Of a stretch of 64,000 bases of DNA, positions 12,664 through 25,700 are shown one piece after another (within the stretch, counting starts at the first letter, position 1; the number at the start of each line of letters is the position of its first letter). The notes beneath the pieces are model-generated. The model had not been told where the DNA came from and searched no databases. It saw only the letters and a program-made list of their open reading frames with translations. The stretch lies in NCBI RefSeq assembly GCF_021917145.1, contig NC_061062.1:4056466-4120465 (forward strand), in the 5' to 3' direction. The position numbers were made by a program, and so were the translations under genes. This DNA comes from Hypomesus transpacificus. Lineage: Eukaryota; Chordata; Actinopteri; Osmeriformes; Osmeridae.

Positions 12664-15600
12664 CTGGTGGGACAGACAGGATATGAGGTCAGAAGGTCAC
12701 ACAGGAAAAGATGAAGAGGAACTTGGAAGATGTGAAGCAACCAGATCATACCCACTCTATACTGTTCAAACAGAACAGAGTACTGTGAGTTTTGCATTCC
12801 CATCTGGCTCAACCAATGGGATCCTCAATTTTTGAATTTTCACGGTGCACACCTGATTATGCTTTGTGTTATCCTCCTTCCCTACATCTTTCCCTCCCTC
12901 CCTCTCTCCCACTCTATCTCTGCCAGTAGTTTGAACTGGAGACGCAGCACTGTCTCCTGCCTGCTGACAAGCAGAAACCTAGAGACGTGTCATACTTCTT
13001 GGGCGCAGGGTCGTAGAACTTGTACTGGTCCATGATCTTCTCCTCCAGCTTCTCCTTTTGTCGTCGTAGGGTGTTCAGCTTGTCTCTGCGGAGCGCAGGG
13101 AGAGGAGCGTTAACACAAACACTCAAGTAGGAAGCTACCACCACACCAATGTTTTGTTTATCTATCCTACAACCCCAACACCTAACCTTAACCCTAAAAC
13201 CAAACCTGTACCCTAAATCGAAGCCTAAACCTAACTCCTAACCTTAAAACAACCCAAAACTCCGAACCCCAACCCTTAAAGTAAGTCTAACTAACACTAT
13301 TTGTAGCTCCAACCACCCTAAAACCCCCTAGAAATAGCTACTTAAGTTACGGGTCCCCCACAAGGTCAATATTTTCTTAGTTTACCATCCTTGAGGGGAT
13401 TTCTGGTCCCCACAAGGCTAGTAAAACAAGCCCCCCCCCCCCTGCCACCACACACACACACACACTGACATGTAGAGCTTCTGCTCCTCGTGGTAGTGCT
13501 CCTTGCTCTCCATGGTGCGCTCCAGCAGGGTCTGGTTCTGTTGACTCAGCATCTGGATCTGGCTGAGCAGGTGGTGGTTCTCCTCCTCCAGGTTCCCCTT
13601 CAGACGGGTCAGCAGCTGCACACACACACACACACACACGCAATGTTACTACTTTTAGAAACATACACACACAATATTCTTACTTTTGGAAACACAAACA
13701 CACACAATGCTCCTACTTTTGGAAACGCACAAACGTGCAGAGCCCAAACACCCCCCCCCCCCCCACATAAACGCGCTGGCTCTCTCCCTCCGCGGTCCTA
13801 CCTCACAGTGGTTGTCCAGCTTGGTCATGGAGATGTCCAGGCCCTGGTGCTGCTCCTTCAGCTGGTCGTACTGCGCCTGCCAGCGGTTGACCTCCAGCTG
13901 GGCCGAGTTCAGGGAGGTCTTCAGCTCCTTGGTGTGCAGTTGAAGACCCTCGTACTCCTTAGTCAGCTGGCTCTGGGATTGGTTGACCCTGAGGGAGAGG
14001 GGAGGGGTTAACGGTGAAGGGGAGGGTCTAAGTTGACAGGGGAGGGGCTTGTTAAGTAGCACGCATCATTCAATAATAATACATTTGAATATCAGACGTG
14101 TTTATTCAAAGCGACATGCAAGAGATTCAAACCGGCAGTCTATCGATCTGCAGTCAAATGCTTTACCACTGAGCTCCGTCAGTCAACCAAGCTATTACAT
14201 GACCAGCAGAGGGCAGAACTGTATAGCTGGATGGTTGTAGGGGAGGCTTCAGGACAATGTTGAGGGTGTACTGTGGTGGTTTGTGTATGTGTGTGTGTGT
14301 GTGTGTGCGTGTCTGACCTGCTCAGCTCCCCCCTGAGGCCTGAGTTCTCCTCCAGGAGGATGCTGTTTGTGTGGATCTGCTCCTGCAGACTGTGTCTATC
14401 CTTCTCCAGAGAACCTTCCAGATCCTCCAGAGCCTCCTTCTGCTGGAGCATCACCATGTACCTGAAGGAGCGGAGGAGAAGCAGGGGTGGAGGGAAAGCA
14501 GGAGTGGAGAAGTGGACCAATTAAGAAGGAGGAGGAGGAGTGGCACAGGAAGGAGCGTGAAGTAAATGATGGGGAGGAGAGCAGAGAGCAGGAGGGAGTT
14601 GGGGAGAGAGAGTGGGAGAGAGAGAAAGAGGAGGAGAAGAGAGAGGAGTTAAGGTCAGGGAGCGTGCTTTGTTCTTTGGGTGAATGCATGTTTACAATGT
14701 GAGCATGTGGTGACTAAATATAACCCCCTCTCCCAAGGCTAGGCTGGCCGTGCAGCTCCACCCTGGAGCTTGTTACACAGGCACACGTGGGACTACAGTA
14801 GTATCATGAAGGGGTCACACAGCCTGCCCTGACCTGCTTCTGGGCCTCAAAGTGTGTGTGTGTGTTGGCCTTACTTGGCCTGCAGTGTGCGTGTGTGTTG
14901 GCCTTACTTGGCCTGCAGTGTGTGTGTGTGCGTGTTGGCCTTACTTGGCCTGCAGTGTGCGTGTTGGCCTTACTTGGCCTGCAGTGTGCGTGTTGGCCTT
15001 ACTTGGCCTGCAGTGTGCGTGTTGGCCTTACTTGCTCTGCAGGCTGCGGTGCTCCTGCTCCAGAGCCCTCTGGCTGCTCTTCAGTGCTGCATGCTGGGAT
15101 ATGAGATGCTCGTACTCGGCCGCCTGCCTCTCGTGCACGCCGAGCAGACGCTCGTGGTCCTGCAGAACGCCCTCGCGCCCCGCCCTCGCCTCCTCGCGCT
15201 GACGCTGCCACGCCTCCGACTCCGACTCCAGGGCCGACACCTGACCCTGCAGCACGGCATTCTGGGCCATGAGTGATGCACTCTGGGAGCTGAGGGTGGA
15301 GTTCTCCACCTGGGGGATGGAGGGGAGATGTTAGCGGTTGTGTCTGGAGGTCTGGAGCGTGGTTGTCAGTGTGTGTACCTGCAGCTTGATGATTCTGAGT
15401 GTGTGTACCTGCAGCTTGGCTGTCTGGGTGTGTGTGTGTGCCTGCAGCTTGGCTGTCTGGGTGTGTGTGTGTGCCTGCAGCTTGGCTGTCTGGGTGTGTG
15501 TGTGTGTGTGTGTGTACCTGCAGCTTGGCTGTCTGGGTGTGTAGAACAGTGTTCTGCTCCTGCAGATTGGTGGTCTGTCTCTGCAGCGCCACCGTCTGGT

Positions 15601-18600
15601 TGTTGAGCTGAGAGTTCTGGGAGGCCAGCTGTCTCTGCTGCTCCTTCTGAAGCTGCTTCTCTGTCTGCAGCGCTGCATTCTGCACGCACACACACAGGAA
15701 TTATTAAATGTTGTTCCCTTTCCAACAGAGACTCAGCATGTCAACAAACAGGCTGACACAATAGTCCGTAATCCCTAAGCCAATCAAATCCTTTAATTCA
15801 AAACAGGCTCCACCCCTTCCTGTTGTGTCCACCACTCACGTTTTTCTCGATGTCAATGAGGTGGTCTTTCAGCTTGAGCAGCTCTGCTGTGGCCTCCCTC
15901 TGTTCCACCTCCCTTTTCTCCACCCCCTGCCTTGACCCCTGACCCTGCAACGCGGCATTCTGGGAGCTCTGGCTGTGGGCCTGCTCCTCCTCCTGCCGCT
16001 GGCGCAGAGCCTCCAAGGTCCTTTTTACCTGCACACACACACACAAGGATACTGGATATGGGGAACATACACCATGTGTGCTTGTGTGTGTGTGTGTGTT
16101 TTTGTCTCCGTCTGGCAGTGGGGGGGGGGGGGGGGTATGTATGTGTGTGTATGGATATGTGTGTCTATGTATGTATGTATATATATGTGTGTATATGTGT
16201 GTGTATGTGGTCCTCACGGTGCTGAGCTCAGTGCGGAGCTGCTGGTTGAGGCTGCTGGACTCCTCCAGACGTGACTCCAGCCTCAGGATCTTCTCCTCCC
16301 GGATCTCCAGAGTCTTCTTCAGGGTCGACTCGATCTTGCTCTCCAACAACTTGTACTTACTGATGGGTGCAAACAGACAGACAGTCTCATGATGACCACA
16401 GTTTCCCACTAGAACTACCAACAGGACCTAGGTGCAGACTTGCATTTAATGATCCATTCGTTCAGAGGGTATGTATCATGTATCTGATGGCACGGTCCTG
16501 GAGTGGCCTACAGGATAGGGGACAGTCCCCTGGGTCTTGGAGGACAGCAGTGTGTGGCAGGGCCAAATAGGAGACACCAGGATCAGACCAGACCATGTTT
16601 TACTGCTGCTGTCTTCCCTCAGGCTGAACTGTGCCGTTACTGGAGCTTGGGACACTGGAAACCCCAGCCAAGTGGTGAAACCAGATATCATTACTCTCTT
16701 ACACACACACACCCTCTAACGGATTACCAAACAGTATAGGAATGTGAGAGTGACTTCAGCAGAGTTTTAACCCAATAGTGTCTAGTAGTGCATAGTAGAA
16801 TTTGAACAGTTAGAGAGAAGAAGTCTCAGTGTTAATGATGAATTCACTTGACAGGACGATCTCTCCCAGGATATAAATATCAGAAGGAAAACGAATCCTT
16901 GAAGCACATGGGAAACAATCACTCCTTGAGGAGCCACAAGTCCCGGGTTCAGCTCACAACCGGACTACAACTCCTGAAAGACTACAATGCCATGCCACCA
17001 CTCAGAGAAAGGCAACCAACCATCTGCTGTCCAGAAAACATTCCACAGGAAATGAGTCCAGCAGTGGTCTGTAATCTGCCACTTCTGAGGGCATGTCATA
17101 ACTATAATAAGGCAGAAATAGACCTATAGCAGCACACTGCACATGCCTTGGAGATACATTCTGGGTAGAGTCACTCTGGTTCAAACCACCACACAGAAAA
17201 CCAGCGTGCACAGGGGCACCAGTACCAAGACAAAGAGAGGCACACACAATTCAACGTTCAATTCAACGGAGAGAATGTTTGAAGACCACACAGACATCAA
17301 GGACACAGCACCCAAGACTCACCCTTGGTACCTGGCATGGCAGGTAGGGGGCAGCGTGGAGCAGGTGACAACAACAAGCTGAAGGTTACCAACCAGCACT
17401 AACAGGGTTCAGGTGGGAGTGGGTGTGTGTGTGTGTCTTACTTGTCCTCCCAGCTGTGCTCCTGCTGCAGCAGTTTCTCTCGGTTGAGGCCCATCTTCTC
17501 CAGCTCCTGGCTCAGAGTCTCCAGCTTGTTACACTGCTGCTGCACCTGCAGCTTCTCCTTCACCAGCTCCTACACCCCCCCCCCACACACAGCAGGTCAG
17601 AGCAAACCCACAACAACAGCTACTGACTAGGTGTATGCGTCCAAAACCCCAAAGGCTATATATCCTTCCCCACTATCTGAGAATCTAGACCTGGTCCTCT
17701 GAAGACACATCTGTTGTTGTGTAGCCTGGTTGCTGCTCGATCGTGGGGTGTTTTTTGCATCAACCCCTGACCCCCTGACCTTTAACCCCACCCCTGACCT
17801 ATGTCCCCAACACCGACAGACGTTACCTCTCGTAGCGTGGCCAGCGTCCGCTTGTCGATGGTGGCCTGTTTCTGTAGATCCTTGTTCTCCTTCTCCAGCT
17901 CCTTGACCCGCCCCGACACCTCCTTCAGCCTGTCAAGCTCCTTGCTCAAGGCCCCGCCCTCCTTCTCCAGACTGACCAATCGCAGGGTGCTCTCCTCTAG
18001 TCCCGCCTCCTTCTCCTCCAGCTGCTGCCTCAGACGGCGTCCCTCCTTCTCAAGCTGCTTCCTGTCCTTCTCTGATTGGCTCAGCTCCTGCTCCAGCACT
18101 CTCTTCTCTTGCTCCACACCCTCCAGTCTCTTCCCCTCCTGGCGAAGTTCCTCCACCTACGTTCAAGGTCAATTTACGGTCCATGGAAGGTCATCAGACA
18201 TCAATAAAGTCCCAACAGTGTTTGGGATTTGAACCAGCAACCCATTGGCCCGTGCAGTACACCTAACTGGTCCACCTACCTCCCTGCGTAGCTGCTCCAG
18301 CTTGGCCTGGCTCTGCCGGGTCTCCCTCTCCAGACTCTGGCTCTGGCTGGTTTTGTTCTCCAGGGCCTCCTGCAGCCTCTGAGTCTCCTGGGTCAGACTG
18401 GCACAGCTGAGCTCCAGCCTCTCCGCCCTCTTGGCCTGACCCCTCATCTCCTCCAGCGCCCGCGTCAGCTCCTCCCGCTCCTTCTCCATCTCCTCCCCCT
18501 CCACCTGCAGCTGGCACAGGCGTGCCGAGGCCGGCCGGAGGGTCTCCACGCTCCTCCTGAGCTCCATGTTCTCCTCCTCCAGGACCCTGTGCTCGGCCTC

Positions 18601-21600
18601 CAGGCTGCCCAGCCGCAGGCTCACGTTCTGGGCCGTGTCGGCCAGCTTCTTCAGCCGGCGGTTCTCCTGCTCCAGCTCCTCCGTCCTCTCGCAGGACATC
18701 CTCAGGGAGGCCACCTCCCTCTGCAGCGCCTCCCTGCTCCTCTCCAGCCTCCCCGCCTCCCTCTCCAGCTCCTCGCAGCGCTGGCTCCTCTCGTTCAGGT
18801 CCTCCAGCTCCTGGCTGGCCAGCCGGGCCTGGGCCTCCAGGCGGGCCAGCTTGGTCCCCGTGTCGGAGATGGTCTGGTGGAGGACGCGGTTCTCAGTCTC
18901 CACCTCGCGGACGCGCGCCTCGCTGTCGGCCTGCGCCCGCTGGCGGAGCGAGCTCACCGCCTGGCTCAGGTGCTGCTTCTCCTGCTCCAGCTCCACGATC
19001 TGGGGGGGGGGGGGGGGGGGGGGAGGGGGGGAGGGGGGGGGGGGAGACTCAAATGAGAACGAGTTTGGCCTTTTCATGGCTTATTGAACAGAGATAGATA
19101 CAGAAATGCACAGGAGAGACATAGAGAGGAAGACATGCGGAAATAGCCAGATTCGAACCCGGGCCGCGGTGTTTGGGCCTCAGCCCGTATGGTAAGCGCT
19201 CCACCCATTGAGCAACGAGCAATGACAGTGAGATACCCAAAGTGTGATCCCTGTATGTTCCCTACTGTGTTGGTGTGTATTGGTGTGTGTGTGCTCCTCT
19301 ACCTGTCGGTCTTTATCAGTCTGTAGTTTGTGCTTCTCCTTCTCCAGCTGCTGCTTGTCCTTCAGAAGCTCCTCCCCCAGGCTCTCCATGTCCTGATTGG
19401 TCTGTTTCTCCTGATCCAGCAGGGTCTGCAGACGCTCCAGCTGCAGACACACAAGATGGCCGCCGGTCAAGGTCAGCCAGAGCCGCAAACAGGCACACAA
19501 TGACAACAGACAACGCGATGACAACACAGGCACAAAGCCCTGGTGAGTGTGTCTATGTGGGTGCAGTCCAGCGGTGTCCTACCTTCTTGCTGAGAGCCTG
19601 GTTGTCCCTGTCCAGCTCCAGGTTGCGTAGCTGGGTCTCCTCCAGGGCCAGCGAGGCCTGCCTCAGCTCCTGGATGGTGCTCTGCAGGGCCTGGTTCTCC
19701 TTCTCCAGCTTGAGCAGGCTGCTCGACGCACACTCGTTCATCTCAAACACAAACGACTTCCGGGCTGTTGGGGTGAGAGAGGGGAGCAGTTAGGACTGGT
19801 TGTGTGCATGTGTATGTCCATGTGTGTGTGTGTCTGTGTGTGAGATGGTGTGTGTGTGTGTGTCTTACTGTCGTTGCTGTCGTTGTTCTTGGCCAGCTGC
19901 TCCAGCTCCCAGCCCAGGTGAGCAGACTCGTTCATGCTCTGTTTCTGGGAGATCTCCAGCAGCATGTTCTCCTCTATCAGCTCCTCCAGACGCTTCTTAT
20001 CCCCGTCCCGGTCCTGAGGGGAGAAGGAGGGTTAGCACACACACACACACCCTCCCACACACACACACACACACACACCCTCCCACACACACACACATGC
20101 ACACACCCTCCCACACACACACCCTCCCACACACAACCCCACCTCCCACACACACGCATGCAAACACACACACACCCCCACCTCCCACACAGGTGTCTCA
20201 CCATCTCCATGTCGTGGAGTTTGGAGCGGAGCTGCAGGCTGTCCTTCTCCAGCTCGTGCAGCTTGTCACAGCGCCCCCTGGCGGCGCTCAGCTGCTCCTC
20301 CAGCAGAGCCTTGGTCTCCAGCAGGGTCATGTTGTCCTCACGCAGCTCCTGAGAGGCCAGGCCACAGCAGACAGGCCGTTTGAAATAATCATGTGTGTGT
20401 GTGTCGGTCTGTGTGTGTCGGTCTGTGTGTTGGTCTGTGTGTGTGTGTGTGTGTGTGTCGGTCTGTGTGTGTTGGTCTGTGTGTGTGTGTGTGTGTCGGT
20501 CTGTGTGTGTGTGTGTCGGTCTGTGTGTGTGTGTGTTGGTCTGTGTGTGTGTGTGTGTGCGTGGCTCCCACCTCCACCCTGGTCTTGTAGAAGTGGACGT
20601 CGTGCAGCTTCTCCTTGCAGCGCCCCAGCTCCGTCTCCAGGCGGTCCACCCTGGCCGCCTTGTCTCTCAGGGCGTCCACCTCGTCCCGGTACACACGCAC
20701 CGAGCGGGCCTCTGCCTGCAGCTGCACGCTCTGGGAGAGAGGAGGAGAAAAGAGGAGAGAGGAGGAGAGAGAAAGAGGTGAGGAGGGGTGGAGAATTGAC
20801 TGAATAGAGCAATTGTAAAAAATCAAATATTAATACCATTTTAAAAAGAGTGGAAAGGGATGAGTGGGAGAGAGTTTGAGAGAAGAGACATGAAGAAGAG
20901 GAATAGAAGGATGTCGAGAGGAGGAGGGATGGAGGACAGATGGTGGGAGGAATACAGCAGAGGGATGATCAAAAGCGAGAGGATGGAGGAGAGAAGAGGA
21001 GGGATGAGGGACAAAAGGGGGTGGAGGAGAGGAAAGGTGGAGGAGAGGAGCTGACCTCCTGCTTGAGTCTCTGCAGCTCCTGATCGAGACGCTCCACCTC
21101 GTGTTTAGAGTCCAGGAGCTGCTCTGTCTTCTCCTCCCTGACACACACAGACACACACACACACAGGCGCACGCACACAGCATTTACAGTTCNNNNNNNN
21201 NNNNNNNNNNNNNNNNNNNNNNNNNNNNNNNNNNNNNNNNNNNNNNNNNNNNNNNNNNNNNNNNNNNNNNNNNNNNNNNNNNNNNNNNNNNNGGTGCACC
21301 TCTTCACCCTCCCCTCCCCCATGCTCCCTATTGTCAGCCCTAGGGGTAGGCTTTATGGTGAGTGAACATAGGGGGGGGGGGAGACAGGGAGAGAGAGAGT
21401 GACAGAGAGAGAGAGATGCATCATCTAATTGGAAGGGAGAAAGGAGGGAGGAAGGGGGAAGGAGGAGAGATGATTCCTAAAAGGGATTAGATCCACTCCC
21501 CTTCTTTCACTTCCTCGATTCTTCTCCCCTTCACACTTCTGAACTGTCCAGCCCCTCCTGCTTGCGGCAGAGCAGGGTGGGGCTGGGAGAGGAGAGGAGT

Positions 21601-22672
21601 TCCTGGGTAGAATCACCAAGATGAAGCAGCTGCAAATTCAAGCTACGCAGGCTAGCCCAGGGTAATCTAGGCTAAACTGGAGAATTTATTAAATCAGGAG
21701 CTTTGGTAGTGTTATGGTTAATCCCCAAACACCACTAAGACCACACCCCTAACCACACACTCGCTCTCTCTCTGATGTTAGGTTGGCAATCAGGCTCTAT
21801 AATCCTTCTATTGAACACCAGCAGTACAGTTCTTACTGGTTGGTGAGGGAATAAACAGGGGCTAGGGTAGGGTGGGGGTTAACTGAGGGTGTGTGTCGGG
21901 GGGGGTTACAGAGGGGGGGGCTACAGGGTAGGGTCTCAGTGAGGTGGAGCCTTGCCAGATGGGGGTTAGGCTGTGCTCTCCAGACCATGTGCGCCAGACT
22001 GGCTATGTCATCACCAGGTTTCTGCAACGCTGTGAAATTGCTTGCACATCTATGCTCATAATCAAATGATATTTCCTTAGTGAGACAGGAAACAAACACT
22101 TTCTCGGATGTTGCTGTTGATTTAAAGTCAACTTCAAATAGCTGAGAGGAGGGTGAAAGATGTGTTACTATACTTGAAAACACACACACGCACCCTTACT
22201 CACTGGTGCACACACATGCATTCACACAATGACTGTCAGTCTTATCTTGTCTGGCCTTCTGGTGAGTGGCCATGTGGGCAGATGTGGGCAGCTCACGGAG
22301 CAGATCCCCTCCACTACCATGTGACCTGGTCTAGTCCAATCACAGGGTGGCAGCGACCTGTGATTCGGCTTTATACAGATAGTTCTGCTTCAGAACCATG
22401 GCAGAGTTCTAGAACCCTGGCAGAGTTCTACAATCCCAGTAGAGTTCTACAACCCCAGTAGAGTTCATTAGGACTGGCAGAGTTCTAGTGCCCCGGTAGA
22501 GTTCTAGAGCCCAGTAGAGCACCATTGCAGACATTGTAAAACTCAAAGCAAAGAGCAAACCCAGTATGGTGCCACGCTGGCATAGTTGAGCAACAGCAGC
22601 TTCTACCCAGGCTACAAAACAGAACCTGTTACCACAAGAAAACAATACTTACAAACACACAGATTTACTCTG

Positions 22673-22703
<31 letters not shown>

Positions 22704-25700
22704 AGCAGACAGACACACACTCCCTAGGACAGGGAACAGCTAGTGAACACAGGACTTCCAGGGGGATCACAGGGACTGAGCGAATCGAGTGGATATGGGA
22801 CCAAAGCTGGCTGCTTCCTTTACAACCTCTGTACAGTCCCACAGGGAGGCAAAGGCTCTTCCGCAACACACACACACACCTCTTTCTCTTTCACACACAC
22901 ACACACACACAGACACACAACTTATCTAATGGTCTGTAGATTAGCACTGGCAAAGACAACACATCTGTTACTGATCAACATGCGTGTGTGTGTGTTTTGA
23001 GAGGCCCCCCAAATGTCGTGTGTGTGCGAAACCCCTCCCCTCTCGAACTGAGCTTGGCTGCTCTTCCTGTGAGGTTATCTAGACGTAAGAGAAGGCAGAG
23101 AGGTACAGAGAGGGAAAGTCACGTATAGAGGAATACAATATAATTGAAAGAAGTAGAGATATTAGATATACAGGGAGTAGGGCCGGAGACCGGGCCAGAG
23201 ACAAACTGATAAATAAGACCTAGAAGTCCGAGTTAGTGGTGATAAAAGTTTAGTGGGAAACACCATAAACACACAAACTTCAGACTTTGGACTAGCCACA
23301 AGGTGTTTAGGAAAGGTGTACGTGTCCAGGAGTCACTGTCTCCTTTAGCGTGTGTGTGTGTTACCTGGTAGTAGAGTTTGATGTGTCTGATGACCGTGTT
23401 GAGATTCTGGATGCGTAGGTGAACATCGTTGTTGATGTTCTTGTTCACGCGCTGATTGGTTGGGCTGGGGTCTCTATGGAAACACACAGCAGATGTTACA
23501 CACGTCAAACACATTAAATGCGGAGGGTGCCCTAGGGGGCTGTGTGTACAGTGAGTGTGTGTAAGGGGGGGGGGGGGGGGGGGGGGGGTTGGGTGGCTTA
23601 ACCGTGAGGATTAAATATTTAGAACAGGATGGTTTGCAAAAAACCCATACAGGCCTCAAACATGCACACACACACACACACACATCAGTGTCTTTGTAAG
23701 TAGGAGACAGAGCAGTCAGAACAGACCCAACAGACAGGTGTGTGTTCATGTGATTGGCTAGTGACTGGTTGGGTTTATATTAAACGTACACACATGAGTG
23801 GAGGCCTGGAATGTCCCACCCCACCCCCCACCCCACCCACCCAGCCCTGCACCCCCCCCCACCCCCCCCACCCCCGCACCCACCCAGCCCTGTTTCTCTA
23901 GGGCAGTAGCCCGGGTCATGGTGCTTATTATGGATTTCCTATGTTGTACAGCTAACGAGCCCTCTAGCAGACCCACGTCCTTTCCAGCTTGACACCAGTC
24001 ACACACACACACAGTCACACAGTCACACACACACACACACAGTCACACAGCACATTGCAGTTGGAGTTACCACAGCCATCCATCTCTCACCAGGCTCTTA
24101 TTGATCTTTGAAGTTGTTAACTAAACATAACTCTGAAGCTGAGTGTGTGTGTGAGTGTGTGTGTGTGTGTGTGTCTGTGTGCATGTGTGTCAGATCTGTG
24201 CCAGTCCATGTCACTGGGCCAACCTGGCATTGAGCAGCAGTCTCCACCCACCCAAACATGGAAATGAGCAGACACAAACAACATTGGTTCAATGGCCTAC
24301 ACTATCCTAAACACTCTGTGTGTCTATGTGCATGGGAGTCTGTGTGTATCTGTGAGAGCCTGCATGTGTAACAACCAAAACAAACTTGTCCCCTAAGCAG
24401 TGGCTGGAGCTGGTCTGGTTACCATGACACCCTGGCCCTCCCTTTGCGTACCTTACGAACATATGACGAGGCGTGAGTGACGTCGACTTATTACCACGGC
24501 TAGGTCACGCATGACTAGATCCCTCGATGTGTCTGGGTGTCATTGTCTCAACAGCAGGCTTATAATGTTGTCTTTGTCTGGGTCGGGGTGGACAGGAGGG
24601 AGGGCGGGGGGGGCATTTAAAATTGTTATTAAGACTGGCAGGACAGGACAGGACAAGGGGGGGGGGGGGCGAGAAGCTAGAGAAGGACAGGGCTGGGATA
24701 GAGGGAGGGAGGGAGGGGGAGGGCTTGGCGGGGGGCTGGGATAGAGGGAGGGCTGGGGAAAGTGGGTTAAAGGAGAGGACTGCATAAGGGGTTAGAGAGG
24801 AGGGGAGGGAGTTCAGTTAGCACAGCTGGGAGCACAAAGAGACTGACGCTAATCAAATTTAGTAGAGGGGGGGGGGGGGCAGGGGGGGGACAGGGGGGGG
24901 GACCTACATGGAGAAGTGGAGAGTGTCCACTTTACCCTGGTGTCTAACCGTGGTAGCTGATGCCCACTCAACAGCCCAAAGGTGGATTTGATTGATCTGT
25001 CTGTGAGGTGAGGAACAACTACAACCAGCTAGAGAGAAGAAAACCAAGCCAATCTAGTGTTAACTTCAACAGCTGCACTAGGCCTGTTTGTGGTTCATTT
25101 CCCGCCCAAGTGCTTGTGTGTGTGTGTGTGTGTGTGCATGCTGTTTCAGTCTGACTTGTGTTCATCCTGTGTCTCTGAGCCTCTCCTCTCTGCTTCTCTC
25201 AACCAGGAAGTGATCTGCAGCGTAATACTGGCTGACAAACACAGATTTGAGACACAACCAGACACACACACCACACAAGACACATACACACCACACAAGA
25301 CACACACACACCACACAAGACAAACATGGTTACACGCTTCCTTCAGTGAGGGTCTTAAGGACCCAACTTATAGAGAGGAGAGAGAGAGACCACAACACAT
25401 TCTACACCATAAGTTCTGTAGTATACTCTCTGTCTCTCTCTGTGTCTCTCTCTCTGTCTCTCTCTCTGTCTCTCTCTCTGTCTCTCTCTCTGTCTCTCTC
25501 TCTGTGTCTCTCCATCTCTCTCTGAGTCTCTCTGTGTCTCTCTGTGTCTCTCTGTCTCTCTCTGTGTCTCTCTGTCTCTCTCTGTCTCTCTGTGTCTCTG
25601 TGTCTCTCTGTCTCTCACACACTGACAGCAGTGAGCAGTACTCACACGTGGGTCATGATCTTGTGAAGAAAGACTCCATCTACCAGGTCCATGAACATGG

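Noticed and set aside
18566..19087. Plus-strand open frames antisense to the 720-nt ccdc88c exon
   Set aside because: GC-rich coiled-coil codons (CTC, CAG, GAG) leave the opposite strand open; the minus-strand reading matches Daple.
19800..20807. 335-codon plus-strand open frame
   Set aside because: Antisense shadow of ccdc88c coiled-coil exons joined through CA/GT repeats.
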